NCBI RefSeq assembly: GCF_024713975.1
Contig: NC_091112.1
Location: 3,599,001 to 3,663,000, forward strand
DNA length: 64,000 nt
From: Paralichthys olivaceus
Taxonomy: Eukaryota > Chordata > Actinopteri > Pleuronectiformes > Paralichthyidae
Reading direction: 5' to 3'
Below the pieces are notes generated by a model. The model was not told where the DNA came from. It was given only the letters and a program-made list of their open reading frames with translations, and searched no databases. Both the position numbers and the translations under genes were made by a program. Of the stretch, positions 27,454-39,880 are shown one piece after another. How positions within the stretch are numbered: the first letter of the stretch is position 1; every line of letters starts with the position of its first letter.

Positions 27454-29090
27454 ATGAAGTTCCTCGTGGTGCTCGTCCTCGCTGCTCTGACCGGTGAGTT
27501 TTCTTATTCTGGGTGAAAATCAACAGTTTCGAGGTGAGCGTCGTTAAAGGTGGGAGTGTTTAATGGCAACGCGTCCTCTCGTCAGGTTGCAATGGCCACC
27601 TCATGAAGATGCAGCAGCCCAGAAACCAGGTGGACATGGTGAAAGATGTTTTCTGGGACTACGTCGCCAAGACAACCGTCACCGCAGAGGGCTCGCTGAA
27701 GCAGATCCAACAGTCTGAGCTGGGACAGGAAGTGAAGTAAGAGGAACTTAGAAAAAAGTGTAAAATGGACGTTGACCCCCGGGAGCAGAAAGTGAAGCCA
27801 ATGCAGAAGAGCCTGAAAGCTGTGTTCTCTCAAATGACCTCGAGGGGGCGACTCCACTGGTTGCAAAAAAAGTCAATTTCTATAGAAGTCTACGAGAAAA
27901 CGATTCTCTCTTCATTTATGACGTCAGTAAACATTTTTCAGTCTGTGGTTTCAAGTCTTCGTCGACACAGCGTAATTTTCCTTTTGGAAATAGACGATAA
28001 AGCACAGAAGACATCGGGGCGTGAACCGGGGGATTGACGGCCTCAGCTCATTGTTTATTCCAACCCACGACTTTTCAGTTACGGTGCGTTCGTAGCATCA
28101 TTTTCCAACGATGCATCCCCTCCTCCGCTCCACCCGGCTGCTGGTTAACATCGTGGAGCAGCCAGATATTTTCACGAAGTTGGACGAGAACGACAAAGGA
28201 GCAAAAAGAGATGTTGGATTTATGTTTGAAACGAATGCTCCTGTTGCTCCGTAACTTCAACATGTTGATGTTTCTAAAGTCAGACAGAAGAACTGAGGCC
28301 TCAAACTAAAGTTTAATGGTTTGAATACACATGACTTTGTAAACAGTTCCACTGCTTCTTTAGTTATTATGTTTTAAGCGGATTTAACGCAGATCGGATT
28401 TAATGAAAGGGGCCAAACAACATCAGATTTAAATGTGGAAGTTTGACTGCTGTAATTTGAAGTTCAATTTAAACCACAGTAATATTCAAAGTGTGTTTGT
28501 GTTTCCGCAGCACCCTCATCTCTGAGAGCACCGAGGCCATCAACAAGTTCGCCGACTCCATGCGCACTCAGGTGGCTCCTCTGACCCAGGAACTCATGAC
28601 CAGATTTACCCAGGAGGCCGAGCAGCTGAAGGCTCGTCTGCAGAAAGATCTGACCGCTGTGAGCACCAACCTGCAGCCCTACGCCGATGAGCTGGCGTCA
28701 GACCTCCAGAAGCAGGTGGAGGAGCTGAAGAACAACGCTGGGTCCTACGCTGAGGCCATGGACCCCGAGTCCCTGAAGGCCGTCATGCTGCAGAAGAGCC
28801 AGGAGCTGAAGGAGCAGCTGGACAGGAGCGTGAACCAGCTGCAGGCTCAGATGGTTCCCATCACCGAGGAGATGAAGCACAAGGTGGAGAAGAGTCTGGA
28901 GGAGTTTAAGAGGAGCATGATGCCCGTGGCCCAGAGCTTCCAGACGCAGCTGACCCAGAAAACCGAGGAGATCCAGCAGAACCTGGCCCCGTACGGAGAG
29001 GAGCTCAAGATCATGCTGGACAAAGACACACGGCAGCTGAAGAAGCAGCTGGCTGCTCTCTGGAAGTCCTTCACCAAACTGACCCAGTGA
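27454..29090 (+). CDS. apoa4: Apolipoprotein A-IV
   Basis: This is a secreted exchangeable lipoprotein component made by intestine and liver in fish. It binds phospholipid surfaces through amphipathic helices. Three coding exons (27454-27493, 27586-27736, 28511-29090) join in frame to 256 residues. A signal peptide (MKFLVVLVLAALTGCNG) leads, then a mature N-terminus with DVFWDYVAKTTVTAEGSLK. Tandem 22-residue helical repeats with Pro-punctuated starts (QPYADELASDLQKQVEELK, VPITEEMKHKVEKSLEEF, APYGEELKIMLDK) make up the rest. It ends LAALWKSFTKLTQ, as in fish apoA-IV. The second intron contains a dispersed repeat piece. Fish often have several apoA-IV genes, so the paralogue number is left open; apoA-I is a less likely alternative. 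Confidence 0.88.
27745..28060 (+). repeat. Dispersed repeat in apoA-IV intron
   Basis: The stretch GACCCCCGGGAGCAGAAAGT, GAGGGGGCGACTCCACTGG, CTATAGAAGTCTACGAGAAA and GTTTCAAGTCTTCGTCGACA matches another part of the common non-coding teleost repeat also suspected at 25195 and 25945. The assignment rests on pattern knowledge and the ends are approximate. Confidence 0.5.
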
Positions 29091-29162
29091 AACATCTTGT
29101 AGGTTTTAAATGATCTTCTCATGTCACCACTGATCTCTGCCGTGGCAGCGGTGACGTTTAAG

Positions 29163-29168
29163 AATAAA
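29163..29168 (+). terminator. apoa4: apoA-IV polyadenylation signal
   Basis: AATAAA lies about 75 bases after the stop codon, in the usual position for a short apolipoprotein 3' untranslated region. Confidence 0.8.
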
Positions 29169-29169
29169 G

Positions 29170-30720
29170 AAAAAGTGCAGTATCTCGTTTTCTATGTTTT
29201 TCATGCTCGGTTTGAAAAATGGCAGTATTTTGTATTGACTGTTTACAACTATAAAATATAAAAGAACATTAAACACTGTGAATGAATTTTACGTTTTCAT
29301 GAACTTTTCTTTAAAACAATCACATCCATTCAAAATGAGAAAATACATTCTGGGGCGGTAAATTCATGAAGGAAAGTATCGCAGTCTTTTATAAAAACTC
29401 TCCTATGAATGAAAAGTGAAGTTAAAGTGAGAGAATTAAACATTTGAGAGAAGTAAAAACACGTCTTCTCTTTTCTTAATGAAGAGTTTGATTGATGAGC
29501 AGTAAAACAACATTGCTCAGTTCATCACACGCAGCGTTTTCACTGTGACAGTTTCTTTGTCCTGGTTTCACAGGAGGTAACTTTCAGGTAACTGTAACAT
29601 GAGTGAGCTTTAAATACGTCAAGTCTTATCGCTCGCATTCCTGAGTCAGATTGTTGACTTGTCACTTCAGCCCCATGTGCTGATGTTTCTCGTTTACCGT
29701 TTATGTCGTCATTTTCTCTTTTAGGCCATAAACGAGTCTCAGTGTAACTTTCGTCAGGTTCTGCAAAAAAGAAATAAACTAAATCAGCAGAAGCATAAAG
29801 AAAGAGCAGCAGCAATAAAAGAGAGGCTGGAAATTAAAGAGGCAACAGGAAGAATTATTATTATAATTAGTAGTAGTTGTCGTCATAGTTTTAGTAGTTG
29901 TACTAGTCACAGTTGTGGAAGTTCTAAACAAGACAAGACAAGACCAAGACAAATCGTTATAGGTGTTTATGTGTATATGAAAACTTTGATGAAATAAAAA
30001 ACACCTTATCTTTACATCTTATCTCCAGACAAATGTTTATTTTCTTATCTGTTCCATTTATTTGGTTGTAAATATGTTTATATCTCTAAGGGCAGCGAAA
30101 TAAAGCAGAGCGCAGCAAAAACTCACGGAATCCCAAATATTAAAAGTCAGTATTGATTTGAACGAATGCTGAAAGATGAAAGGTTCTGGATCACACGGTT
30201 GTTCGGTTCGGTGAAAGCTGAATTCCAGACGACTTGTTGGACAAATTGGTCAAATGAAAAGTAGATTTCCATCTTTACAGACGATAAAGTTATTGATTAA
30301 TTGAAGGTTCTGTTGTTCCATGGAAGATTTCCCATCTTGTCGCAGTGGTTGTTAAAGCAGACTATGGACCAGATGAGCTGGTCAGTGATGTGCACGGTGA
30401 CTTTCGGCCTTTTCCCTGCTGCCATATCAGCAGCTTGTGACGAACAGGGACACTTTTCTGATTATCTTCTGCTGCAGTCACAGTTTTCTTTCGTAAATAT
30501 CAGAAAATCAAACTGCTCCACTTGTCATTCAGAGGTTTCAACTCATCACAGACTGAAAGATCAGATATTTTGGAACGTGCTCCCACCCCCGTGTGTCCTC
30601 GTGTACCGTCAGTGCGACGTGGAGACAAAACTAACACCCACAGCAATAAAAGATGACAACAGCACAGTTCATGTTGGGAACTTTGGACGTTTACTGGATC
30701 TCGTCAACGCCACCCGAGCG
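29170..30720. other. Spacer between apoA-IV and apoE
   Basis: I see no coding sequence with recognisable features. The spacer is AT-rich, with short TTA and TAG repeats at about 29856-29900. The open frame at 30301-30774 runs into the apoE promoter and is considered chance. Confidence 0.45.
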
Positions 30721-30770
30721 TATAAATACAGAGAAGTGAGACGCAGACGTCCCAGATCAGGATCCCTGAG
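30721..30770 (+). promoter_or_regulatory. apoe: TATA box and untranslated exon 1 of apoE
   Basis: TATAAATA lies at 30721-30728. The untranslated exon ends at 30770 (GATCCCTGAG then GTGAGAC). The acceptor (TTTTTTCAG) ends at about 30960, some 20 bases before the start codon. Confidence 0.75.
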
Positions 30771-30981
30771 GTGAGACACTTTCCTTTAACTCTTTATTTC
30801 TTAAACAGCTGCGTGGTTCCAAAGCTAAAGTTTATTTATACCAGATGGAGTGAAGAGGTTCATTCAAAAATAATAGTAATAAAAATAATCTAAATAACTG
30901 ATGTTCATGTAAAGTGTTTGAGAGAACTTATTTAACTCTATTTATATATGATTTTTTCAGTTGTCTGCTTTTCTGGTCATC

Positions 30982-32567
30982 ATGAGGGTCTTTGCAGTGA
31001 TCTTTGTGCTGGCAGCTTTGTCTGGTAAGTTTCCACTCAGAAACGTCTGATAGGAGAAATGTACGTTTTATTTTTCATTGATATCTTCACTGAACTGTTT
31101 GAGAGGTCACCAGCCGAAGAAAGAGAGAAATCAAAAACTAGAGTTTTATTTAGAAAGAGTTGATTGTTTGATTGTTGTTGATTTGTTTTCCTCTCCCTCC
31201 AGGCTGCCATGCCAGGAGTGTGCCTCAGGATGACGGCAATCCCTGGGAGGACACGCTGGACAAGTTTAAGGATTATTTCACAGATCTGAGCCCAAAGTCC
31301 TACGAGATGTTGAAGGACATCAAGAGCCACCAGATCAGCAGAGAACTCGAGTGAGTTTAACCCGCATCATGTGTTATCAGGAAAAGTTACCAAACTAATG
31401 TTTATTTGCAATATCACGTCTAACTTAGTGTGACCTCTGACCTCTGTATTCACTTTGTTAATTAATTCATTTCAAATTAAATCAATTAGGAGTCTGCATT
31501 GTCGTCCAACAACATATTCTGTCTATAGTCTACTTCATGACAACACCCACGCTCTCTCACAGCACCCTGATCCAGGACAGCATGTCTGAGCTGGCCGTGT
31601 ACAGACAGGACCTGCAGACCAAGCTGGCTCCGTACACCCAGGAGGCCGCAGAACGTCTGGGCAGGGACCTTCAGTGGCTGGTCGGCAAACTGCGTGACCA
31701 CATGGAAGACGGCCGGAAGCAGATGGAGAAGTACAGCCTGGAGCTGCAGACCATGATGGAGCAGAACGCAGATGACGTCAGGGTCAGGGTGTCCGCCTAC
31801 ACCCGCAAGATGAGGAAACGCCTCAACAAGGACGCTCAGGACATCAAGAGGTGAGAGAGGCTCCGAGATTATCACTGACTCAACCTGGGAGGATTTTTGA
31901 TTTGAGTTTTGTGAACTTCTGAGGATTTTTGTTTTATTCAGGTTCTGCTGGGAAGAATGACCAGTTTCACCAAAGACTTAGTTTATACAACATAAATAAA
32001 AATACATAAATGAAATGTTAAAACATATGTGGGGTGTAGTAGAAAAAGTCATGGCTTATATGAAAATACATAATATATATAAATATATCAAAAAATAAAA
32101 TAAACATTAGTATAAAAGAGAAAATCTACATATATTAGTACAACAGAGAAAAATACAGAGAGGCAGGAATATACACTATAAATACAGATGAATAATGTTT
32201 GAACAGCATTTCTAATTCTCTTTGGAACATGGACAGTGACCCAAAAAACCTTTTTCTTTTCTTCAGCCACGTTGCCGACTACTTTGAGGAGCTTCAGTCT
32301 CGTACCTCAAACAACATGGAGGACATGCAGACCCGGCTCGAGCCTTATTTCTCTCAGGTGCGAGACAACGCACAGGCAAAGGTCACCATCCTGAACGACC
32401 TGCTGAAGTCGCAGGTGGACAACATGGCGGACACGATTCGGTCCAGGGCTGAGGACATCAAGGAGGGCATTGAGAATAAAGCTGAGGAAATGAGGAGCAC
32501 CCTGGAGGAGAAGATGGAGGAGGTGCGCAACTGGTTTCAGCCTTTTGTCTCCATGATCACAGGATAA
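30982..32567 (+). CDS. apoe: Apolipoprotein E
   Basis: ApoE is a secreted lipoprotein ligand for LDL-receptor family members. Four coding exons (30982-31024, 31203-31350, 31563-31850, 32267-32567) join in frame to 259 residues. The first two coding exons total 191 bases, the same as in both apoA-IV-type neighbours. A signal peptide (MRVFAVIFVLAALSGCHA) leads into RSVPQDDGNPWEDTLDKF. The basic stretch TRKMRKRLNKDAQD (about 144-157) closely resembles the receptor- and heparin-binding helix of human apoE. Helical repeats follow (EPYFSQVRDNAQAKV, MEEVRNWFQPFVSMITG). The extra intron at 31851-32266 within the repeat region is typical of teleost apoE. Teleosts have apoE duplicates, and the ohnologue (a or b) is not assigned. 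Confidence 0.92.
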
Positions 32568-32700
32568 CCTTTCATCAAAGAGTCCGGACTGACAGTTAAT
32601 GTTCATGTAAAGAGTTTATTAATGAGTCAAGTTAATTAGCTATGAAATGAGAAGTTTTTGTTTCATGACAGATGTTCACCTCAGTCTACAAGTGTCGTCC

Positions 32701-32706
32701 AATAAA
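32701..32706 (+). terminator. apoe: apoE polyadenylation signal
   Basis: AATAAA lies about 135 bases after the stop codon. Confidence 0.75.
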
Positions 32707-33280
32707 ACCCAGCTGCTTATAACGTGTAGAAAACCATTGCTCATCAATAATGTGATTAAACTGCTCACATCTGTTTCACCATCGTGTCAAAGTCTTCTTT
32801 ATTTTTAATCTGACAGAATGAACTCATCAAATCTAATACGTGTTTGAACATTTCATACAAATTAAACCACCAGAATGATCTGGAGAAACTCACTCAGACG
32901 TAAATAACATCCACAATGAACATTTACATTTAAACCAAATTTCACCATAGAATATATTTTATTCTCATATGTGGGTCATTATTGTGACACATGGCCTTAT
33001 TATTATCATTAATGTTATATTTTATTACTAGTTTGCATTTCATTTGTACTTATTTATTACATAGTGAGATTCATTTAGGGAAATCTAATTTTCACTATTT
33101 GTTCTGACTCTATATAAACATTTATATGGAAAATTATGATATAAATTATGAGACATAAATACAGATTTTCAATATGACACATGACAATATGCAAAATAAC
33201 TATAAGACAATTTAAACAAAGGTTTATTTGTTAGGAAATACAATATATATTTAATAATAATAATAACAATAATAATAATA

Positions 33281-33329
<49 letters not shown>

Positions 33330-33350
33330 TAATAATTCTGAACCACACCA
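32707..33350. other. AT-rich spacer after apoE
   Basis: No gene is seen. Most of the stretch is AT-rich and ends in an AAT trinucleotide microsatellite (33252-33337). Confidence 0.5.
33252..33337. repeat. (AAT)n microsatellite
   Basis: A TAA/AAT trinucleotide tract with a few AAC and ATGG interruptions. It ends immediately before the msto1 promoter. The apparent poly-Leu or poly-Ile open frames on either strand are products of this tract. Confidence 0.9.
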
Positions 33351-33354
33351 CGTG

Positions 33355-33560
33355 TGATCCACGGCGCGGTGAAACCAAACTATCCCTGCGACGTCACCGG
33401 CTCGTCCAATCACAGCTCGCCTCGCTCTCCTCTCAGCCAATAGAATCAACGCGTCCTCGGGGGAGGCGGAACCCCGCCGTGTCCGGTCTCTGTTGTGTTC
33501 TCCGAACATGTCCGCTGCAGCCGCTCTGTCTTCTGACCCGGTTCGTTGAGGAGCGCCACG
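33355..33560 (+). promoter_or_regulatory. msto1: msto1 promoter with two CCAAT boxes
   Basis: This is a GC-rich block just before the start codon, with CCAAT at 33406-33410 (GTCCAATCACAG) and 33437-33441 (AGCCAATAGAAT). No TATA box is seen. The leader appears unspliced because the coding exon is contiguous with it. Confidence 0.6.
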
Positions 33561-36500
33561 ATGAGCGGCCCCTGCAGGGAAGTGGTCACCCTTCAGCTCG
33601 GACACTATTCAAACTTCGTGGGGACGCACTGGTGGAATTTACAGGTGAGGGAAGCGGCTAACGCTAAGCTAAGTTAGCCAGCTAGCATGGCGTGAGTTGA
33701 CAGATTAAAAAAATGAATAAAAAAATGAAAAAGTGCACGACGTCGCTAAAACAGCTGAAGTTTGAACGTTATAACATTTGACTATAATTTAAAAAGGCAG
33801 GTGATTCGATAGAATTGAGCTTCGAGCGTGAAATAAAGTGTCAACAACCTGTTTTTTCACGATGGAAGCGATGCTAACGGTGCTAACTGTGAGGTGTCGT
33901 GTTTAAAGAACTTCACCTGTCGGAAGGAAGCGAGATTCTCCAACGGAGAAATCACTCAGATTGAAACAGTGCTGAAGACTTAATCGTTTCCAAGGTGGAG
34001 AGACGTGTAACTTAGACAGAAGACGACAGGAAGATAAGTTCCACCTTTGCCGGGGGCGACATTTAAGTGATGCACAAATCAATGCATCAGTGTTGTATAG
34101 TAAAAATGGTGCTGTGCTTTAAAATGTGTTGTTCATCGAGGTGCTGCAAACAGACACAGATCCAACTTAAACCAAAGCTTTGGTCGTTTAATGTTTTACA
34201 CACAAACTAAAGAATCCAAACATCCACTGAGCGTTAAGGTTTGACACAGTACTGTGTGTGTGTGTGTGTGACGTGTTACTGAGACACTTTCTGATAAATG
34301 GTGTTAATCTACTCTTTGTTCACAGGATGCCTCTTTGTCTTACGGCCCAGAGGAGCCACTGGGAGAGATCCAGAGCGATGTCGTGTTTCGTGAAGGCCAG
34401 ACTCGGGGCGCACATGTCACCTACACTCCTCGCCTCATCGCCATGGACCTCAAGGGTAATTTAAACCTCTCTCGTGCTTTCACGAACGCTGGAAGCACCC
34501 TCTGCTTTTGTGGGGCTTTATTTTTATCTCTAAGATTAGCCCGAGTCTGACGGCAACCATAAATGTTTCCCCCAAGTTAGCGTGTTCGTGTGAAAATCAC
34601 GATATGGTAATTCAAACATTTATTTTATCATCAGTAATATTACAGTGTAAATAACCACGTCTCCCGTTCTATTTCAGGAAGTCTGCGGACGCTGCGGCAG
34701 GAGGGAAGTCTGTACGATGCAGGCAAAGACATGACAGCTGTCACGTGGTAAATGAGAGCACATGTGTGGGTTCATTACTGATCTACATTTCAAAGATGAT
34801 ATAAATGTGCAAGGGGACTGTTGCACTGTTTAACACTTCACATGTCAGCACATTCAGGCTGGTTACACTCGTGAAAGCCTTCACATGTTTGTCTGAACAA
34901 TTCTTGGTCGGTTTAACATTTGAATGTGTATTTGTGTTTCAGGGAAGGAAGTCTCCTGATGCATGAAGAAAGTCCCCCAGCAAAGAACTCCTTTCTTGAA
35001 GATCTGGAAAAGTTGGATGTGAGTATTTAATGTAGAAATCAAACTGACCCCCAGCATTTGCTTTTTCCTACTTGATATAAACATTTTCATATAATTAAGT
35101 ACCAGCGCTCTTTGCTTCCAGAAAGGAGAGATACTCACCAAGGCTGATTTCTCCTCCAGCTCAAAGCACTCAGGTAAGCAAAACCTCAACGAGCCCACTT
35201 TCAACCCGCTGACAAGACTTTCTGTCGCACTGCAGTGACCAATCTGACAAATCTCCCAGCAGCTGGTTCTCTGAGTGTGGATACAGTGAACAGTCGACTG
35301 GCTCAAGTCCAAAAGGCCTACAGGCTGGAGGGCAACGTGAAGGTTTGGTCTGACTTCCTCAGGATCCACCTGCATCCTCGCACCATCTCTGTCATCCATC
35401 AGTACAACCACGACGGGTAAAGTGCAAAGTCGGACATTAAAATGAATCTACTGTGTGTGATCTACTGCTGAAAACAGAGGCCGAAAACTTTATCACTTTT
35501 AACTTTTTGTGTTGAAAAGCAAACAAACATATGGACGCCTATTTCCATCGGTGAAATTTTAAAGATAAAGTCAGAATCAAGTTGCACCAAAAACCAGCCA
35601 ACAGCAGACTGATGCTTCAGTATCTTCTTTTCTCCAGCAGATGTCAGACTTTACACACGTTTGGACTTAAGATGTAAAAACACTGAATTACACACACTGG
35701 GTTTAATTATCAAACCTTGATTCAAGTACCACAAGTTTTCTCTGTAATCAAAGTACAGATCTGTGTGTGTTTTATCCAGTGAGTGAACTTAACCTAACCT
35801 GCCATTAGTTTGTTTTGGTCATTTGCAGATTTCTGGCGGTTGGTTTGAGTCTCTAACACAGATTCTTGTTTGTGCGTGTGTGTGTGCAGTGAGGCTAATC
35901 GGCTGGAGGCCTTCGGTCAGGGAGAAGCTCTCCTGCAGGGGTCGGTGCTCGAGGAGCTGGAGGACAAACTGCACTTCTTTGTAGAGGAGTGTGATTACCT
36001 TCAGGTAACGATGGTGTTTCACTCTTGTCTTTAAGTTCAGCTTAATAAATGATTCATTTTTGTTGTATTATCTTAACCAGAAGTAAGTTATTCAAGTTTT
36101 TTTTTTACTGCAAATTGGTTTAATTTTCCACCGTCTGCTTCTCAGAAACATTATCTTCTATTTTCCCTCCTCCCTCTGCTTCCTGTTTCCCTCTCAGGGT
36201 TTCCAGGTGTTATGTGACATGGCCGATGGGTTTGCAGGGCTGGGGTCAAAGGTCACGGAGATGCTACAGGACTCTTACGGCGGGAGAGGCATCCTAACCT
36301 GGGGCATGGCACCCGTCAGTCACCCAAACTCAGTGAGTTGTCTCTCTCTGTCTACTTTTGCCTCCAGTTTGTGTAAGAATCAGATGTTTTGTCATTGGGC
36401 TTCTCACACTTTATATTTCTCTGTCATCAGACTCCGATGAAAGACATCTACCACCTGCTGAACTGCACATTAGCGACGGTCGAACTGGCCAATCACAGCT

Positions 36501-38137
36501 CTTTCTTCTGCCCGTTGACTCTCCGCGGTGGACTGGGCAGACGTCCCTCCTCTCCCACAACCTTCCCTCACCTCAATTATGATGTGAGGCTTTTCTTCTT
36601 GGTTTTTATTCAAACTCTTATTCATGTTTTAGTCTTTTTAAAGTGATGAGTAATAATATTATTGATCTATGTTTGCTGATTTAAGACATTTCTCTGCCTC
36701 ACTTTAGTTTTAATTGATTTGTTCTTTTAAATCAATCTCACTTAAACTGTTAAAATTTAAAGAAACACACTCATGATAAATAGAATCATCTTTCATACCA
36801 CACTTGTTTTTTAGTTAAGATGTGGTTAAGGACATTTTAAGATCGATGGACTCTTTGATAAATGTATTTTTAGTTTGGATTTAGATTTTGTCATTTTGTC
36901 TCGTTGTAAAGATTTTTCTCTGTCCCTGTTTTTGCTCCGTCCAGCCGTCACTGTGGTTCCACTCCAGCGCCGTGTTGGCTCTAGCTTTGGACGCCCTCAC
37001 TGTTCCCTACAGGCTGAGGAACAACAGCGTCCCCATGGCGCAGGTGGCAGACACGCTGGCTGTTTCGGGGAGAAAGGTGAATTTAGAGTTTCTTTAATAC
37101 GAGTTTAAACGACATTAAATAAACACTCGAGGAGCAGGAACCTTTCTCTTTTTTCACTTTTCCGTTCCCTGTCATTGTGATCGGATCCTTTAAATTATAG
37201 GTGGTGGCTGCCTACGGTGCCGTTCCCTTTCCCATGATGCACGGCAGCTCTCTCCCTGACGCCCTGAGTGCCTGTTCAGATGCTCTGCCCTGGAAGCCTC
37301 TGTCAGCGTGCTCCGAACCAGGCGACAGTCAATGCTACGGCCAGTGGGCGACGTTCAAAGGCTTTGAGGACCAGAGGCTGATCAGGTGAGAATGTTATGT
37401 ACGCCTTGTTATTATACGTCGTATTTTTCGTAGCCGCTTCATTCATCAGCTTGCTGAAATAATGATCTTCTGTTATCCAGCTCTCTGGCTCCAGGGACTG
37501 AACCTCCCACTCCTCTGCACAGCCTCCACAGCGGAGAAGACGTCCTGTCATCTTACATCAGATCTTTCTATCCTGCAGCTCCTCTGTGAGTCCCGACACT
37601 GACAAATTGTTTTCACTGTTTCTCCCCAATAGGAAAACATTTACTTGAACCGCCACTCTCTCCCTCCTCGCTCTCACAGCGCTCTGCAGCTGGTGTCGAC
37701 TCCCAGTAAGTTGACGCCACCATTCCCTCAGATTTTCAGCCAGTCCCTGAATTCTCAAGGCTTCCTGCAGAGCCATTCCCCTCCGTCTGGCTGTGAGTAC
37801 ATTTATATATTTTACTTTACTGGCTGCAATAACTTTTTGTCATTTCCTGAATGTGTCCTGTCTTTAAACACTCCTCTCTGCAGCGCCAGCGGTTTCATCG
37901 GTACCAATCTTGACATCCCTTCAGTCTGGGCCTGCACTGGGCACGTGGCTATCGGAGCTGCATCGCGGTGCCAGCTCTTTTGACATCCGCCGTGTGGCCC
38001 CTAGCTTCCTCTCCCAGGGGCCTGAACTGGCTGATTATGAGGAGGCCCTGGAGCAGCTGGGTCTGCTGGCCCGATGTTACAGAGATAGCAGCGGCGGGGT
38101 GACGCGCTCTTCCTCTGAGGAAGAAGACGACGACTGA
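33561..38137 (+). CDS. msto1: Protein misato homolog 1
   Basis: Misato is needed for normal mitochondrial distribution, fusion and network shape. Fourteen coding exons (33561-33644, 34326-34455, 34678-34747, 34943-35018, 35122-35173, 35236-35416, 35890-36004, 36198-36332, 36431-36583, 36945-37076, 37201-37385, 37481-37585, 37680-37792, 37884-38137) join in frame to 594 residues; human has 570. The N-terminus [20 protein letters not shown] is the tubulin-like misato segment. The middle ([40 protein letters not shown]) matches the misato segment II / tubulin-type domain. The tail ends in an acidic SSSEEEDDD run. The start codon fits the family start. Identification is secure. Confidence 0.95.
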
Positions 38138-39880
38138 CATGGACAGTTTTAACAGATGTTTACAGCCTGCATGTCCTCACTCAGGCATGATGAAGAGGAG
38201 CTTCGCTTATTAAAAGACCAGGACTGAATCACGTGGTCAGTATAAAGTTTCTCTTCAAGTTGAAATAGATCAAATTAAACTGCAGATGAGGGAATATTTT
38301 GTTTGACTTCCAAAAAGAGGCACATGTGTAGAATTGAATGAGGTTGGAGATGATGGATGTAGCGTCATGAGAATGTCAGCACGGTTCTTCAATGTTTGTG
38401 TGATGAAATGCATTTTATACTTAATGTACACTATAAACTTACTGTATTTACATGAACAGATGAAGTTTTCTTATGAGAAACTTCTCAGCTTACAGCCAAG
38501 AGTGACCTGGACACAAAATCCCAATTATGTGAAGCTAAAGTCACAAAGGCTTTTTTTTTTTTTTTCAAGGAATATCACTTTTGAATTCATGTAGTTGAAG
38601 GTTGCTTTAGCCAACAGATGTTTAGCTAATTAGTCTCATGGTTTGTATTTATGTAGCACTTTTCTAGTCTTGATGACCACTCGAAGTGCTTTACAGTACA
38701 CGTCACTCACACATTCATACAGTGCATCTATTAGCAGCACTTTTTTCTGGCCTCTGAGGGTTAAATTCCAGGTTCATCATTTTGCCCTGTCGGCGTGCAG
38801 GTGGGAAGACTGGGGATCGAACTGCCCACCAGTAGATCACACACAGTGTCTTATGAATGATTTTCGAGGGATTGTTGAAATGTTATAAATATACCCGAGG
38901 GGCGGTCTGAGCTAAAAAGTTTCTCACATGGATCCACGAAAAGTAAATGGGTTCTTCCCCACACCTCCACGAACTTTCAGGAGAGTTGTCTAAGTAGTTT
39001 GAGTCATCCTGCTGACAAAGGCCAACGAAAGCACAGGTAGTAAATCGGCAGATAAGGCTGCTGGTGGTGAAACTCACACCAGCTGTAAAATGTCCTATGA
39101 GGGCAACAGCCTCAACCACTGCAATTTAATCAACTAATAATTCATTTTATGGCTCCACCAGACCAGAGTGTCAGTCTCCATCCATTTCTTCTTTGAGACT
39201 TGTGACATAACCGAGACCTTTGGCCACTGATATCTAATCCTTGAGTCCACCACGACCGTGACCACCCAAATGTGATCAGTTAATCTGTTTGATTTTACGA
39301 TATAACAGTGTACCCACAAATAAACAGTCAAACTGAATCAAATCTGCAGACTAACATTTGTTTGAGTCCGACGTGCCTCAGAATCTGTCACCAGTAGAAG
39401 AAATGACCACAGATCCAAAAACAAATCCAGAGCTTGTATTTTTTTTTTTTTAATCTGAAATAAAATGATACAAGGGTTTCACAAAGGTGGGATGTCACAA
39501 CATGTTCCCACCAAGCATATCAACAAAAAAACAGTATGCTTCTACATGTGATTAAAAAAGGCTAAAGACACACACACACACACATAGACACACACACACA
39601 CACCATATCATCATTTAAACTTATAAAACTGAGATTTCACCCTGTTATTATACAAACACCTCCGTACGAGACGTCTCTAATGAGAAAATATGTTGAGTAA
39701 GGACCAAATGAAATGGAGTAGCATGATCATAAAAGACATCAAGCGTGAGTGCCTGGTTTTCTACAGCTATTTATCAAAAAACAGGAGGCGGGGGCAGCGT
39801 TTGGGGGTTTGGGGAATGTAGATGAAGGACAGCGGGAGACACTGGGATAAGGGCTCATGACAAACAGTCCACGATCTGAA
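38138..39880. other. Convergent 3' regions of msto1 and srsf4
   Basis: No coding sequence is recognised. The left part is the msto1 3' untranslated region (an ATTAAA lies near 38208). A dispersed repeat follows at 38635-38850. The right part, from about 39430, is the srsf4 3' untranslated region on the minus strand, with CA tracts at 39570-39603. The precise 3' ends are unclear. Confidence 0.5.
38635..38850 (+). repeat. Dispersed teleost repeat (GCACTTTTCTAGTCTTGATG type)
   Basis: TGTAGCACTTTTCTAGTCTT, GACCACTCGAAGTGCTTTAC, CACACATTCATACAGTGCAT and GGGAAGACTGGGGATCGAAC in this order make up a very familiar short interspersed repeat of fish genomes. No open reading frame belongs to it. The ends are approximate. 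Confidence 0.7.

Noticed and set aside
30301-30774. A 157-codon plus-strand frame before apoE
   Set aside because: It starts at a non-ATG codon, runs across the apoE TATA box and first exon, and shows no protein family features.
33231-33605. A 124-codon minus-strand frame and 126-codon plus-strand frame with poly-Leu or poly-Ile
   Set aside because: Both arise from the AAT microsatellite joined to the GC-rich msto1 promoter and first exon.
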